DNA of 64,000 nucleotides from Leptospira fluminis (GCF_004771275.1 NZ_RQEV01000015.1:62001-126000); one strand, 5' to 3'; counted from the first letter of the stretch, positions 47,127 to 56,954 are shown. Program-made: numbers and translations. Notes: generated from the letters alone by a model not told the origin.

Positions 47127-48149
47127 TCAAAATCCGAAGCTCAAACTTTTCAGAAGAATCGTGCCTTCCATTAGGATTTCTTCCCGTTCCGAAAGTCCGT
47201 CCGTGACGATCGTTTTCGAATCTCCGGAAGTTCCGAGTTCGACTCTGCGCCTCCGAAAAACTCCCGGGGATTCCTTTATGAATACGTAATTCTTTTCGTC
47301 TACGGTGACGATGGAGAGATTCGGAACGACGATTACGGAAGTCCGAGGGTCTCCGAAATCCACTTTTGCGTACATTCCCGGAAGAATTTTTTCTTTCGGA
47401 TTCCTGAGGCTCACGCGAACCTTTACGGTTCTAAGCGCCGGATCCACCACGTCTCCGATCGCTTCCGCTCTGCCTTGGAAGTCCTTTCCGGGAAAAGAGG
47501 AAAATCGGATCAGTACTTCTTCTCCCTTTTGTACGTCGTTCAGTTGGGATTCCGGAACGTCGCAGATCAGCCAAAGAGAAGGTCCTTTTACCGCATCTAA
47601 TTCCTTGGGATTGAAACCGATGGTCCGCAGTTTGGATTCCGTTTCCGAACTTTCCGCCTTGGCCACGGCCAAATTGGATTCCGCCTCCGCCACGTCCCTT
47701 CCCGTGGCTGCTTGGTTTGCGTACATGTCCCTGACTCTTTGTAGGTCTTTGAAGGCTTTCAAAGTCACGGCTCTACTTCTCTTGTATTCCGCATAAGTCT
47801 GGGTCGTATCGGCCGAATCGAAGAGAATGATTTTTTCGCCCGAATGCACTGAAGTCTTTATGCTCGCGATCACTTTTGCGGGAGCAAGAACGGCAAAGTC
47901 CGCATTTCCCACACGAACCGTCCAATACGAAAAACGGGAAAGTCCTCCGGAATCGGAGGGAAAAGAAACGAGATTCCCTTGCTCGAAGACTTGAGGGTTC
48001 CGGAAAGACTCCGATTTTTGAATAGGCGATGTTTTGGTTCCTACTATAAGATAGATAATAGTGGATGATGCGAGAGCGGAAAATACCAGAATCGTTTTTG
48101 CGCCCCTGTCGGAAATTCTTTCCTTGATTTTTTCGAATGAGAAATTCAT
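47127..48149 (-). CDS. RND efflux periplasmic adaptor (CzcB-like)
   Basis: A 340-residue membrane-fusion protein with an N-terminal membrane anchor (about 18-35). A lipoyl/barrel-sandwich half motif is KVIASIKTSVHSGEKIILFDSADTTQTYAEYKRSRA. A coiled hairpin covers about 115-175, and beta-barrel strands read LWLICDVPESQLNDVQKGEEVLIRFSSFPGKDFQGRAEAIGDVVD. It links the CzcA-type permease to the outer-membrane channel. No His-rich metal-binding N-domain is present. It overlaps the channel gene by four bases and lies one base from the permease gene. Confidence 0.88.
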   Translation of the reverse strand: MNFSFEKIKERISDRGAKTILVFSALASSTIIYLIVGTKTSPIQKSESFRNPQVFEQGNLVSFPSDSGGLSRFSYWTVRVGNADFAVLAPAKVIASIKTSVHSGEKIILFDSADTTQTYAEYKRSRAVTLKAFKDLQRVRDMYANQAATGRDVAEAESNLAVAKAESSETESKLRTIGFNPKELDAVKGPSLWLICDVPESQLNDVQKGEEVLIRFSSFPGKDFQGRAEAIGDVVDPALRTVKVRVSLRNPKEKILPGMYAKVDFGDPRTSVIVVPNLSIVTVDEKNYVFIKESPGVFRRRRVELGTSGDSKTIVTDGLSEREEILMEGTILLKSLSFGF

Positions 48150-49504
48150 CTTCCGATCTCCGCAACTGTTTTTCCGATCGCATAATTGAGAGCTTCCAAG
48201 GTTTCCACTCTTTCGGATTGGAGCCGGATCATTTTGAGCATGCTGTCGCTATAAGCCTCGAAAAAATCTGAAAATTCTAATATTGTGATATACTTCTTTT
48301 TGTAGTTCTCCGTCATCAGGCCCGCCAATTTACGGTAGTCCTCGGTAAACGGAGTACCGTATCTTCGGACGAGATCTTCCTTATCTTTCGCCGTTCCGAG
48401 CGCGGCCCGCACTTCGGCGGATACCTTCAGAATCTGCTCTTCGTAGGAGGCTTTCTTCGCATTCAGATTCATTTCCGAGGATCTGATATTTCCCTGGTTT
48501 CGATCGAATACGGGAAGAGGAACGGAGACGGTAACGCCGTAGTAATCCTGAACGTAATTCCCCGCCCGATCGTAGCTTCCTCCCAGAGCGACGTCCGGAA
48601 TTCTCATCGCTTTTTGCAGGGAAAGGTTGGTTTGTTCCGCTTTGATCGCCAATTCCAAGCTTCTTAGATCCGGTCTAGATTCTAGGGCTAGTTTCAAAAG
48701 TTCCTCCGGTTCCAAAACGGATACGGACCGGCCGGATTCTTCGTTTGCCAGAAATTCCGGCAGGATCTCCCGTTCGGAAATCGAAGGTTCGTTTAACAGA
48801 ACCTTCAGGACGGCTTCCTTTTCCCTTACGATTTTGGCCACTTCCAGTCGGTCCGTTTCCAATCGGAATAGGATGGATCTCAACCGGAGTAATTCGGAAA
48901 GAAGGATGTTCCGGTTCGCGTGTACGATCTCCGCGGAGGAGACGGTTTTTTTAAGGGAAGAAACGCTTTCGTCGAAAAAGTCCAGGGATTTTCTCGCGTA
49001 ATACAATTGGAAAAAGGACGTCCTAAGTTCCAATTTCAGTCCGCGTAAAGTGTCGTAAAACGTCTGTTCCGCGATTTCCCGGTTCCATTGGGCCAAACGA
49101 ATTCTCTTGTCCCGTTTTCCGGCCAGAACAAAGAGCTGTTGCAATTGAAAGGAGGTCTCTCCGTTCTTTGTGGTATCGAAATACTTTTTCGTGATTTTGT
49201 TATATATGTTCTGGTCCAGAGAGAGCGTAGGATTGTCCCAAAGACCGGCTTGGAGAACCTCTCCTTTCTTGGATTCGATTTCGAATTTCGAGGATAAAAG
49301 AGCCAGGTTATTCCTCAAAAACGTCTCTTCCGCCTCCCGAAGGTTCAGGTTTCGCTTAGGAGGTACGATATTCCCCATGCCGGCATGTGCCAGGCTGGTG
49401 TCCGCGAACCCGTCCGAGATCGGAAACGTTAAGAAAACCGTAAAATGAAAGATGAATACGCCCGTACGAGCGCGCGTCCCGAAGACGCATTCCGATAAAT
49501 GCAA
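48146..49504 (-). CDS. TolC-family outer-membrane efflux protein (CzcC-like)
   Basis: A 452-residue outer-membrane channel subunit. A signal segment (about 14-35) precedes two TolC half-repeats: NLREAEETFLRNNLALLSSKFEIESKKGEVLQAGLWDNPTLSLDQ near 55, and ELLKLALESRPDLRSLELAIKAEQTNLSLQKAMRIPDVALGGSYD near 270. Long helices predominate. The start is a TTG at 49504, supported by a strong AAGGAG five bases upstream. It is the first gene of the czcCBA-like unit, and a small membrane protein gene lies 63 bp upstream on the same strand. Confidence 0.88.
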   Translation of the reverse strand: MHLSECVFGTRARTGVFIFHFTVFLTFPISDGFADTSLAHAGMGNIVPPKRNLNLREAEETFLRNNLALLSSKFEIESKKGEVLQAGLWDNPTLSLDQNIYNKITKKYFDTTKNGETSFQLQQLFVLAGKRDKRIRLAQWNREIAEQTFYDTLRGLKLELRTSFFQLYYARKSLDFFDESVSSLKKTVSSAEIVHANRNILLSELLRLRSILFRLETDRLEVAKIVREKEAVLKVLLNEPSISEREILPEFLANEESGRSVSVLEPEELLKLALESRPDLRSLELAIKAEQTNLSLQKAMRIPDVALGGSYDRAGNYVQDYYGVTVSVPLPVFDRNQGNIRSSEMNLNAKKASYEEQILKVSAEVRAALGTAKDKEDLVRRYGTPFTEDYRKLAGLMTENYKKKYITILEFSDFFEAYSDSMLKMIRLQSERVETLEALNYAIGKTVAEIGR

Positions 49505-49567
49505 TTTTCACTCCTTTTCCGTCCGCGATTCCATTTAGGTAACGGACGGATCATCGTCTAAAACAGG

Positions 49568-49939
49568 TTAGGTGAAACGTGGAGGAGGGAGATTGAGTAG
49601 GAGAGGGGATAAAAGATAGGAGGTTCCGGTTTCTCCGGAGTCCAATTCGGTTTGGGAAATAAGAGTTCTAAAGAGGGAAAGGGAAACCCGGTCTTCCGGA
49701 TCGTATTCCGTGCTATCCGGAACCCAAACGGAATCGATTCCGTCGTCTTCTTCCTCTTGGTAGGGTCGGAGACCCCTTTTTAAGGGCGCAGTCTTTTTGG
49801 ATGCGGATTTGTATTGTCCGTTGGGATGAAACTGATAAGAGGAGACTCTGAATTGCTGGAATATCGGAAGGGAAAACTGAAGCGCTAAAACCGGTACGAA
49901 CCAAAGCAAGGTCCCGCGGATTTTTCGAATTCCTTCCAT
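49568..49939 (-). CDS. Small exported or membrane-anchored protein upstream of the czc operon
   Basis: A 123-residue protein with a basic start and one hydrophobic segment (TLLWFVPVLALQFSLPIF, about 10-27) acting as signal or anchor. A Lys-rich stretch and an acidic patch (PYQEEEDDGIDS) follow, and it ends LLLNLPPPRFT. No family is recognised. It occupies the position of the small regulatory protein CzcI in czcICBA operons, but no sequence similarity is claimed. Shielded from the thiolase gene by a terminator, so it is probably the first gene of the efflux transcript. Confidence 0.55.
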   Translation of the reverse strand: MEGIRKIRGTLLWFVPVLALQFSLPIFQQFRVSSYQFHPNGQYKSASKKTAPLKRGLRPYQEEEDDGIDSVWVPDSTEYDPEDRVSLSLFRTLISQTELDSGETGTSYLLSPLLLNLPPPRFT

Positions 49940-49974
49940 AAAAACGAATCTCCGGCGGCTACTTCGCGTTAAAA

Positions 49975-50014
49975 GAAAAAAAGCGTCGATCCGGACGGAA
50001 ATCGACGCTTTTTT
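49975..50014. terminator. Rho-independent terminator downstream of the thiolase gene
   Basis: AAGCGTCGAT (49981-49990) and ATCGACGCTT (50001-50010) form a perfect 10-bp stem, with A-runs on the left and T-runs on the right, so it works on both strands. It lies just past the thiolase stop on the minus strand. Confidence 0.93.
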
Positions 50015-50021
50015 CGGGAAC

Positions 50022-51233
50022 TTAAATGCGTTCTATAACGGTTGCGATTCCCATTCCTCCGCCGATGCAAAGAGTAATTAGAGCGTAACGTTGTTGTCGT
50101 CTCTCTAATTCGTCCAACGCGGTACCCAAAAGGATAGCTCCGGTGGCGCCTAACGGGTGTCCCAGAGAGATAGATCCGCCGTTAACGTTGATTTTTTCCA
50201 AGGGGATTCCCAAAGTCCGTTGGGTATAAAGGACCACGGAAGCAAAGGCCTCGTTGATTTCCCAAAGATCGATATCTTCTACCTTTAATCCGGCGAGTTG
50301 GAGAGCCTTTCTGGAAGCGGAAACCGGTCCGGTCAACATGATCGTCGGATCTTCTCCGGTGGAAGCCATCGCTAAGATTTTCGCTCTCGGTTTCAGTCCG
50401 AATTTCTTGATTCCGTCGTCGTTTGCGATCAGTACGGAAGCTGCACCGTCCACGATTCCGGAGGAATTTCCTAGGGTGTGTATATGATTGATTTTTTGGA
50501 TTTCCGGATAGGAGCGTAGAGCGATCGCGTCCAGTTCCTTTTCTCCGATGGTTTTAAAAACGGCGCCCAATCCGGAAAGGAAAGCGTAATCGGATTCGAT
50601 GCGAGGATTTTCATCGGTATCCACGATCGTTCCGTCCTCCAATTTCACCGGCACGATGGATTTTTTGAAGACTCCTTCCTTGACCGCTTTGGCCGCTTTG
50701 ATCTGGGAGGACTCCGCAAAACGATCCGCATCTTCCCGAGAGATATTGAATTTCGTCGCGATCAAGTCGGCCGAAATTCCTTGCGGAACTAGATTGTAAT
50801 GTTTCGCTATATTCGGATTTCCTACATTGAAATCCCGGTCACCCATATCCGCGCCCATTTTGACCCGGCTCATGGATTCGATTCCGCCTCCCAAGGCAAC
50901 ATCCATACTACCTGCTTGGACGTGGTTGGCAACGTTATTGACGGCTTGCAGGCCGGAGCCGCAAAAACGGTTCACGGTATATCCCGGAACGGAATTCGGC
51001 CATTCCGCCGCCATGACAGCATAACGTGCGATGCATGCGGCCTGGTCTTCGACTTGGGAAACGCAGCCTAATACGACTTCCTCTACGATCTCCGGCTTTA
51101 AGCCGTTTCTTTCCTGGATCGCTTTCAGAGTGGAAGCGGATAATTCCTGCGGGTGGACGGAAGCCAGGCTCCCTCTTTTCTTTCCTTTTCCGCGGGGGGT
51201 GCGTACGGCATCTATAACATATGCGTTTGGCAT
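50022..51233 (-). CDS. Acetyl-CoA C-acyltransferase (thiolase)
   Basis: A 403-residue thiolase that cleaves 3-ketoacyl-CoA or condenses acetyl-CoA. The nucleophile is C91 in [14 protein letters not shown]. The second signature is [18 protein letters not shown], and the C-terminal Cys-Gly base is in [27 protein letters not shown] is also typical. FadA (beta-oxidation) and PhaA/AtoB (biosynthetic) types are not separable here. Leptospires depend on fatty acids as carbon source, which favours beta-oxidation. GGAG lies seven bases before the ATG. Monocistronic, with a terminator. Confidence 0.93.
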   Translation of the reverse strand: MPNAYVIDAVRTPRGKGKKRGSLASVHPQELSASTLKAIQERNGLKPEIVEEVVLGCVSQVEDQAACIARYAVMAAEWPNSVPGYTVNRFCGSGLQAVNNVANHVQAGSMDVALGGGIESMSRVKMGADMGDRDFNVGNPNIAKHYNLVPQGISADLIATKFNISREDADRFAESSQIKAAKAVKEGVFKKSIVPVKLEDGTIVDTDENPRIESDYAFLSGLGAVFKTIGEKELDAIALRSYPEIQKINHIHTLGNSSGIVDGAASVLIANDDGIKKFGLKPRAKILAMASTGEDPTIMLTGPVSASRKALQLAGLKVEDIDLWEINEAFASVVLYTQRTLGIPLEKINVNGGSISLGHPLGATGAILLGTALDELERRQQRYALITLCIGGGMGIATVIERI

Positions 51234-51385
51234 GGAGTTTCTCCTATAACGAAAGGCGTTCGTCTTATTTTGAACTATCGTTCAAGAACGAGAAGCATTC
51301 TGGTTCCAATTTACGACGAAGGAGGGAAAAGCAAGTTCTTTTGGAGGAATTCTTTCTGAGCGGATCCGCTACCGGCGATTCGGAT

Positions 51386-52357
51386 TCAGACCCCGATCGC
51401 CGTTTCCAATACTTTGAAGTACCAACAATCCCCTTTTAGGTTTTCGTAAAACCCGTTGTGTCCGCCGTATTTTTGGATGAGAACGTTCAATTTCGAATGC
51501 GGAGGTATGACTTTGAATTCGTCCGGTCGGATGATGGGATCGTCTTCCGAAGTCACGATGGAAACCTGCACCTTCAATCCTTTGAAATCTTTGGATCCTA
51601 AAGTATAGGAAAGGAAATATTCGTTCGTATCTTTGAATTGGCTCGTACTCGCGACGATTCTGTCCGTCATCTCCATCACGGATTTTCCTTTGATGATCTC
51701 CGGATAAGGATGGAGTTCCGGATAGTGCACGTTTTTTTTATGTAAGGATTCCCGCCATTTCTCCCGGAAATATTTTCCGATGATCCATTTGGAATCCATC
51801 ATCTCCGTAGCGCTCTGCGGATGCAGGGCGGGGCTGACTGCGACGCAATGTTTGAGATTCGGGATTTTGGCCTTTCCTTTGGAATGTTCCCTCGCGATCC
51901 GAAGGGTAAAATTTCCCCCCAAGGAGAATCCCGCTATGTAGACCGGAACCTTTTTGCCGAATTCCGAGGCCGCCTTTCGGACCGCTTCGTACGTTTCCTT
52001 AAGTAAACTTCCGTTAAAGGGTTCCGGATTGAGATGGTGGGTTTCTCCGTGATCCCGCAAGTTCAATCGAAAGATGGAGACGCCTTTCTCGAAAAACCTT
52101 CTTCCGGTCCTTTGGATATAATTGGAGTTGATGCTACCTTCCCAGCCGTGGATTAAAATGAGCAACGCCTTGTTTTCGGGAGCTCTGGAATAATGGCCTA
52201 TGAGTTTGACCCCTTTTCCCGCATTCAAGACCACCGGTTTCGCATTCGCGTCCATAGGATGGTCCGGCCTGTTTTGCCTGAGCAAGGAAGCGAGAATGGT
52301 TTGCACGAAAGGATGCCGCAAATGAAACGGCGGCTTGAAGGAAGTAAGCTTCTTCAT
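51386..52357 (-). CDS. Alpha/beta hydrolase, YheT type
   Basis: A 323-residue hydrolase. It opens with the YheT/ABHD1-3-like FKPPFHLRHPFVQTILASLL. The fold follows: ALLILIHGWEGSINSNYI (oxyanion), nucleophile Ser in YIAGFSLGGNFTLRIA, acid Asp in TSEDDPII and His in KYGGHNGFYE. Eukaryotic relatives act on phospholipids; the bacterial substrate is unknown. Same strand as thiolase, but about 150 bp upstream of it. Confidence 0.87.
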   Translation of the reverse strand: MKKLTSFKPPFHLRHPFVQTILASLLRQNRPDHPMDANAKPVVLNAGKGVKLIGHYSRAPENKALLILIHGWEGSINSNYIQRTGRRFFEKGVSIFRLNLRDHGETHHLNPEPFNGSLLKETYEAVRKAASEFGKKVPVYIAGFSLGGNFTLRIAREHSKGKAKIPNLKHCVAVSPALHPQSATEMMDSKWIIGKYFREKWRESLHKKNVHYPELHPYPEIIKGKSVMEMTDRIVASTSQFKDTNEYFLSYTLGSKDFKGLKVQVSIVTSEDDPIIRPDEFKVIPPHSKLNVLIQKYGGHNGFYENLKGDCWYFKVLETAIGV

Positions 52358-52750
52358 AATTCCAGCTTAGCCGCTTTGCCCTGCCTCCGCAAGCAATCCT
52401 CTTTCGGTTCTTTCCAAAATGGAATACTCGGGAGGTGGAAGGTTTGGTCGTCAAACCGAGTGCAAGTTTGCGGTTGAGTCGGTGTTCTTTCTTTCGGCTT
52501 GCGGGGAGGTCGTTTTCTCTGCTTGCAGGTTTGCTTCTCCCCGTCTTTCCGGAAACGTAGCAGAACATTCCGGGTTTGCTCCTGCATTTCGGCAAAATTT
52601 TAAAAATTCTTGGCTGGGGAAGTGGATTCCTCGGATACTCATTGCCCCATTTTATGATAATGAGACCTAAGATCAAATAAGAAATCCCCTTTTCTTTTTT
52701 TTGCTTGCAATGGAAACAAAAGAGTCAAATTTTGTTTCTTGGTGGTTTAT
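52358..52750. other. Intergenic region upstream of the AcrB-type pump
   Basis: About 390 bp between the divergent hydrolase and pump genes. I see only short frames without ribosome-binding sites or recognisable products, no tRNA and no strong hairpin. GGTGG at about 52741 serves the small membrane-protein gene. Confidence 0.5.
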
Positions 52751-52924
52751 ATGAAAGAATATCGAAACACAAGCAAACGGTTCGTTCTGGGTTTGGCATC
52801 TCTAGGAATTCTTTTTTGGGGATTTTCCCTTTTCCCGGAATCTTTGGAAGATCGAAAATCGAGCAAGAATCCTTCTTCTTCGATTTCGGGTTCCTTAGAT
52901 CGGGCCGCAATCAACGGAGAATGA
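52751..52924 (+). CDS. 57-residue membrane protein preceding the RND pump
   Basis: Starts MKEYRNTSKRFVLGLASLGI at ATG 52751, with GGTGG about six bases upstream. It has one transmembrane helix (about 11-27) and a polar, Ser/Lys-rich periplasmic tail ending DRAAINGE. The stop lies four bases before the pump's ATG, so the two are co-translated. It could be a small pump-associated subunit or the remnant N-terminal anchor of a lost membrane-fusion adaptor. No homologue is recognised. Confidence 0.55.
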   Translation: MKEYRNTSKRFVLGLASLGILFWGFSLFPESLEDRKSSKNPSSSISGSLDRAAINGE

Positions 52925-52928
52925 GAGT

Positions 52929-55900
52929 ATGAATTTCGCGGAACTTTCGATCAAGCGTCCTATTTTTATCACTTGCACAGTTCTGATCATCTTGGTCACG
53001 GGCTACCTTTCCCTAAACAAACTAGGGGTGGATTTATTTCCGAATGTGACCATACCGGTCGTGACTGTGACGGTTCCCTATCCGGGCGCCGCGCCGAACG
53101 AGATTGAGACCTTGATCGCAAAGCCCGTAGAAGACGAATTGTCCACGATATCGGGCGTTAAGAGAATCAAATCCGCCTGTAGCGAAGGTTCCGGAACCGT
53201 GGTGGTGGAATTCACTTTGGAAACGGACGTGAAGTACGCAGAGCAGCAGGTCCGGGACAAGGTTTCCGCGGTGAAACCGAAGTTGCCGAGCGACGCAAAG
53301 GAACCGATTATCCGTAGGATCGATCCGGCGGACCAGCCCATCCTCATCCTAGCTCTCCAAGCGGAACTTTCCGAAGCGGTTCTTTTCGATATCGCCAGTG
53401 AAGAGATCAAACAAAGCCTGCTTACCGCTAAAGACGTGGGAAATATCACGATCTATGGAGGACGGAAGAGGGAAATCCATGTGGAATTGGACCGCCAAAA
53501 ATTAAAGGCGCACATGATTCCCGCCTCCGTGGTTTCCAATCGATTGGCTTCCGGTGGGACGAATATTCCGGCCGGAAAGGTGAGTAAGTCCGACAAGGAG
53601 CTGGTGTACCGTACCATCAACGAATTCCAATCCCCTCAGGAAATCCGGGACACTCCGATTTCCCTGTTCGGGAACGAGATTCCCGTTAAGATCGGGCAAT
53701 TGGGAGAAGTCAAGGATACCCTCGAGGACGAAACTTCTCGAGCATACTTTAACGGTAAAAAGGCGATCTTTCTCCTGGTGTACAAACAGTCCGGAGCGAA
53801 TACGGTCGCGGTCGCGCAAGAAGTCAAACGGCGCGTAGGGGAGTTGAACAAGGAACTCTCGAAACGGGAAGGCAGTCCCAAACTGTCCATGGCGAACGAC
53901 AATTCGATCATGATCGACGACAATATCTACGACGTCAAGGAGACCATTCTGATCGGGATCGCTCTGACCATCGTGGTTGTGCTATTGTTTTTGGGCAGCG
54001 TGAGATCCACCATCATTACCGGATTGGCCTTGCCGAACTCTCTCTTAGGCGCCTTTATTTTGATGGCAGTGGCGGGCTTCACCGTAAACGTCATGACTCT
54101 GTTGGCCCTAAGTTTGGCGGTGGGATTATTGATCGACGATGCGATCGTGGTAAGGGAAAACATCTTCCGGCACAGGGAGATGGGTAAGACCGCCCGTGTC
54201 GCTTCCATAGAGGGGACCAAGGAAGTCACGTTAGCAGTCGTTGCCACTACCATGACAGTGATAGCGGTGTTTTTGCCGATCGCGTTCGTGAGCGGGGTAG
54301 TGGGACAGTTCCTCAGGGAATTCGGACTGACGGTGTGTTTCGCTCTGTTGATTTCCTTGTACGATGCTCTTACCATCGCGCCTATGCTTTCCAGTTATTT
54401 CGGAGGAAAGATCGCCAATCACGGTCACGGTGCTTCCGGACATTCCTCCGCCGTTCCGGAATTTACGACCCATTCCGAAACGACAAAGAAGAAGAAAGGA
54501 AAGTCGGACCACACTCCGCTGGAAGAATTGGCTCTTTCCAAAATCCGTCCGGAGTCCTCACGCAAGGGGCCAGTTCGGAAAATACTCGGTTGGATCGGAG
54601 GATTTTTCGGAGGTCTGGAAAAAGGTCTAGATGGGGTTCTTTCCTGGTTCAACGTATTCCAATCCTGGCTGGAAGATCGTTACGCATCCATACTGAAGTT
54701 TACGCTGAAACGGCCGAATCTCATACTCGTAGGCGCCGTTCTCATCTTCATCGCCAGTTTGGGTCTGACGAAATACATTCCTAAAACCTTCCTTCCCGCG
54801 CAGGACAACGGAAAGTTCCAAGTCACTTTGGATATGCCTCCGGGTACTTCCGTGGAAAAGATGGCTACCGTCGCCCAGCAAGTGTATCGGAAGATGGCGG
54901 AACATAGGGAAATACTCCTAGTCGCTATGTTCAATACGAATCGTACCACCACTATGTTCGTGGAGATGATTCCATCCAAACAGAGAAAAATGAACACTTC
55001 CGAATTCAAGGATCTGCTCCGAAAGGAACTGGAATCCTTCTCCTATGCGAATCCGATCGTAAAGGACATCGATAACGTAGGGGGAGGCCAAAGGCCTTTT
55101 ACCCTCGTAGTCAGCGGACAAAACGGTCAACTCGTGGAAAATTACGCGGGCAAATTGTTCCAACGTCTGCGGGAATCCAAAGCTCTTTTGGATGTGGACA
55201 CCAGCTATCGCTCGGGAGCTCCTGAATTTCGCGTCGTCCCGGATCGGGATAAGGAAGTCCTGTTAGGAATTCCCGGAACGGTGATCGGAAGCGAGCTGAG
55301 AACTCTGGTGGAAGGAACTACTCCCGCAGTGTATCGGGAAAACGGCGTGGAATACGATATCCGCGTAAGGTTAAAGGAAGGACAGAGGGACTTGAAGGAC
55401 AACTTCTACAATTCCTTTGTGCCGAATTTCAATAATCGGATGATCCCGATTCAAAACGTGGCTCGTGCGGAGGAAACCACGGGGCTGGCAACGATCAACC
55501 GGATGAACAGGAATAAATCCGTGGAGATTTACGGAGACGTCAACCCCGAAGGTCCGGGAATGGGAGGAGCCATGCAGGAAGTCGCCGTGATCACCCAAAG
55601 CGAGCTTCCTCTTCCCCCCGGAATCCGGATCGGATACACGGGCCAGGCGGAAAATTTCAAGGAAATGGGAACTTCCATGGGAATCGCGATGGGCTTAGGT
55701 GTTCTATTCATATATATGGTTCTTGCCTCCTTGTATGAAAGTTTCATCACTCCGATCGCGATCATGCTGGTGCTTCCTTTGGCTCTTTGCGGCGCATTCA
55801 TCGCGCTCTTTTTGACTCAAAAGTCCTTGGACATCTTCTCCATGATCGGTCTCATCATGTTGATCGGAGTCGCGACGAAAAACTCCATCCTTCTGGTGGA

Positions 55901-56195
55901 TTTTACGAACCAGTTGATCCATCAGGGAATGGAAATGAAGGCGGCGATCGTGGAAGCGGGCAGAGAAAGGCTCAGGCCGATTCTGATGACTTCCTTCGCT
56001 TTGATCGCCGGAATGCTTCCCATCGCGATCGGTCTGAACGAAGCGTCGAGACAAAGGACGAGTATGGGGGTCGCCATTATCGGAGGTCTGATTTCCTCGA
56101 CGATTCTGACCTTGGTGGTGGTTCCCGCCGCATTCTCTTATATAGAAAAGTTAAACGAATTAGTTAGGAGAAACGCTCCTAATCCGGACGCCTAA
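52929..56195 (+). CDS. RND multidrug efflux permease, AcrB/MexB-like (HAE1)
   Basis: A 1088-residue inner-membrane proton/drug antiporter. It opens NFAELSIKRPIFITCTVLIILVTGYLSL, the usual Ialpha/TM1. The proton-relay residues are present: the Asp pair in VGLLIDDAIVVRENI (TM4), Lys in IGVATKNSILLVDF (TM10) and Arg/Thr in ERLRPILMTSFALIAGMLP. An insertion near residues 495-565 includes HGHGASGHSS, a KKKKGK cluster and an amphipathic helix, larger than in AcrB. No adaptor or outer-membrane gene adjoins; a TetR gene follows 77 bp downstream. Confidence 0.92.
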   Translation: MNFAELSIKRPIFITCTVLIILVTGYLSLNKLGVDLFPNVTIPVVTVTVPYPGAAPNEIETLIAKPVEDELSTISGVKRIKSACSEGSGTVVVEFTLETDVKYAEQQVRDKVSAVKPKLPSDAKEPIIRRIDPADQPILILALQAELSEAVLFDIASEEIKQSLLTAKDVGNITIYGGRKREIHVELDRQKLKAHMIPASVVSNRLASGGTNIPAGKVSKSDKELVYRTINEFQSPQEIRDTPISLFGNEIPVKIGQLGEVKDTLEDETSRAYFNGKKAIFLLVYKQSGANTVAVAQEVKRRVGELNKELSKREGSPKLSMANDNSIMIDDNIYDVKETILIGIALTIVVVLLFLGSVRSTIITGLALPNSLLGAFILMAVAGFTVNVMTLLALSLAVGLLIDDAIVVRENIFRHREMGKTARVASIEGTKEVTLAVVATTMTVIAVFLPIAFVSGVVGQFLREFGLTVCFALLISLYDALTIAPMLSSYFGGKIANHGHGASGHSSAVPEFTTHSETTKKKKGKSDHTPLEELALSKIRPESSRKGPVRKILGWIGGFFGGLEKGLDGVLSWFNVFQSWLEDRYASILKFTLKRPNLILVGAVLIFIASLGLTKYIPKTFLPAQDNGKFQVTLDMPPGTSVEKMATVAQQVYRKMAEHREILLVAMFNTNRTTTMFVEMIPSKQRKMNTSEFKDLLRKELESFSYANPIVKDIDNVGGGQRPFTLVVSGQNGQLVENYAGKLFQRLRESKALLDVDTSYRSGAPEFRVVPDRDKEVLLGIPGTVIGSELRTLVEGTTPAVYRENGVEYDIRVRLKEGQRDLKDNFYNSFVPNFNNRMIPIQNVARAEETTGLATINRMNRNKSVEIYGDVNPEGPGMGGAMQEVAVITQSELPLPPGIRIGYTGQAENFKEMGTSMGIAMGLGVLFIYMVLASLYESFITPIAIMLVLPLALCGAFIALFLTQKSLDIFSMIGLIMLIGVATKNSILLVDFTNQLIHQGMEMKAAIVEAGRERLRPILMTSFALIAGMLPIAIGLNEASRQRTSMGVAIIGGLISSTILTLVVVPAAFSYIEKLNELVRRNAPNPDA

Positions 56196-56215
56196 GAGCA
56201 AAGGAAAGTCAATCA

Positions 56216-56256
56216 CTCCCGATCGGAAATACCGTAAAAAAGCGTTTCCTCGGGAG
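56216..56256 (+). promoter_or_regulatory. Inverted repeat before the TetR gene
   Basis: CTCCCGA (56216-56222) and TCGGGAG (56250-56256) form 7-bp arms, with inner GGAAA/TTTCC able to extend the stem. There is no T-run, so it is not a classical terminator. It lies 17 bp before the TetR start and could be an mRNA structure between pump and regulator, or an operator. Confidence 0.35.
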
Positions 56257-56272
56257 CAGGGGGTGAGTTAGA

Positions 56273-56887
56273 ATGCAAACCGTCGTGGAACAGCAAATCG
56301 TTACGGAACCGGACGAAGTTAAGCTTCGGATTTTCGATAAAGCGTTCGAGTTATTTCTTCGTTACGGATTCGCTAAAACCCGTATGGAAGAGATCGCGAG
56401 AACGCTTCGGATCAGCCGCAAAACTCTGTACAAGTATTTCGCGAACAAACATGACCTTTTGATGGAGCTGATGACTCACAAGCATCTTCGCATCCACGGA
56501 AAGATAGAAAAGATCCATGCTGATCCGGACAAAAGCATTAAGGAAAAACTGCAGGCAATGCAGGAATGTCTAAGCGGGGAAATTCCCCAAGGAATGAACG
56601 AGTTTCTCAGGGATATCCGGAATCAGGTTCCGGATCTTTGGAAAATCTTCGCGGAACAGAAGGAAAAGAACATCAACAGAACGATGCGCAAAATGATCGA
56701 AACCGGGATCAAAAACGGAGACATCCGTCCCGACGTGAATCCCGATATCGTTCTATTGATCCACGCTGCATCCACGGAAGCTATGTTCGATCCGGGCTTT
56801 TTGGCCCACACTCCCTACACGATCCGGGATCTTGTCAGAGAATTGGACAATATCATATTTTACGGAATCGTAAAACGGGAGAATTAA
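56273..56887 (+). CDS. TetR-family regulator downstream of the RND pump
   Basis: A 204-residue repressor. The helix-turn-helix lies near residues 22-65: RIFDKAFELFLRYGFAKTRMEEIARTLRISRKTLYKYFANKHDLL. The C-terminal helices form a ligand pocket (MNEFLRDIRNQVPDLWKIF). By analogy with AcrR/TtgR it may control the pump gene just upstream, responding to the pump's substrates. It lies downstream of its presumed target rather than divergent, so it may be co-transcribed. GGGGGTGAG precedes the ATG. Confidence 0.87.
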   Translation: MQTVVEQQIVTEPDEVKLRIFDKAFELFLRYGFAKTRMEEIARTLRISRKTLYKYFANKHDLLMELMTHKHLRIHGKIEKIHADPDKSIKEKLQAMQECLSGEIPQGMNEFLRDIRNQVPDLWKIFAEQKEKNINRTMRKMIETGIKNGDIRPDVNPDIVLLIHAASTEAMFDPGFLAHTPYTIRDLVRELDNIIFYGIVKREN

Positions 56888-56954
56888 GCCCGCGACACCG
56901 CTTCCTTTTAGAAAAGGAATTTCGGTCCGCAGAGCTCCTTCGTTATCCGTTTCT

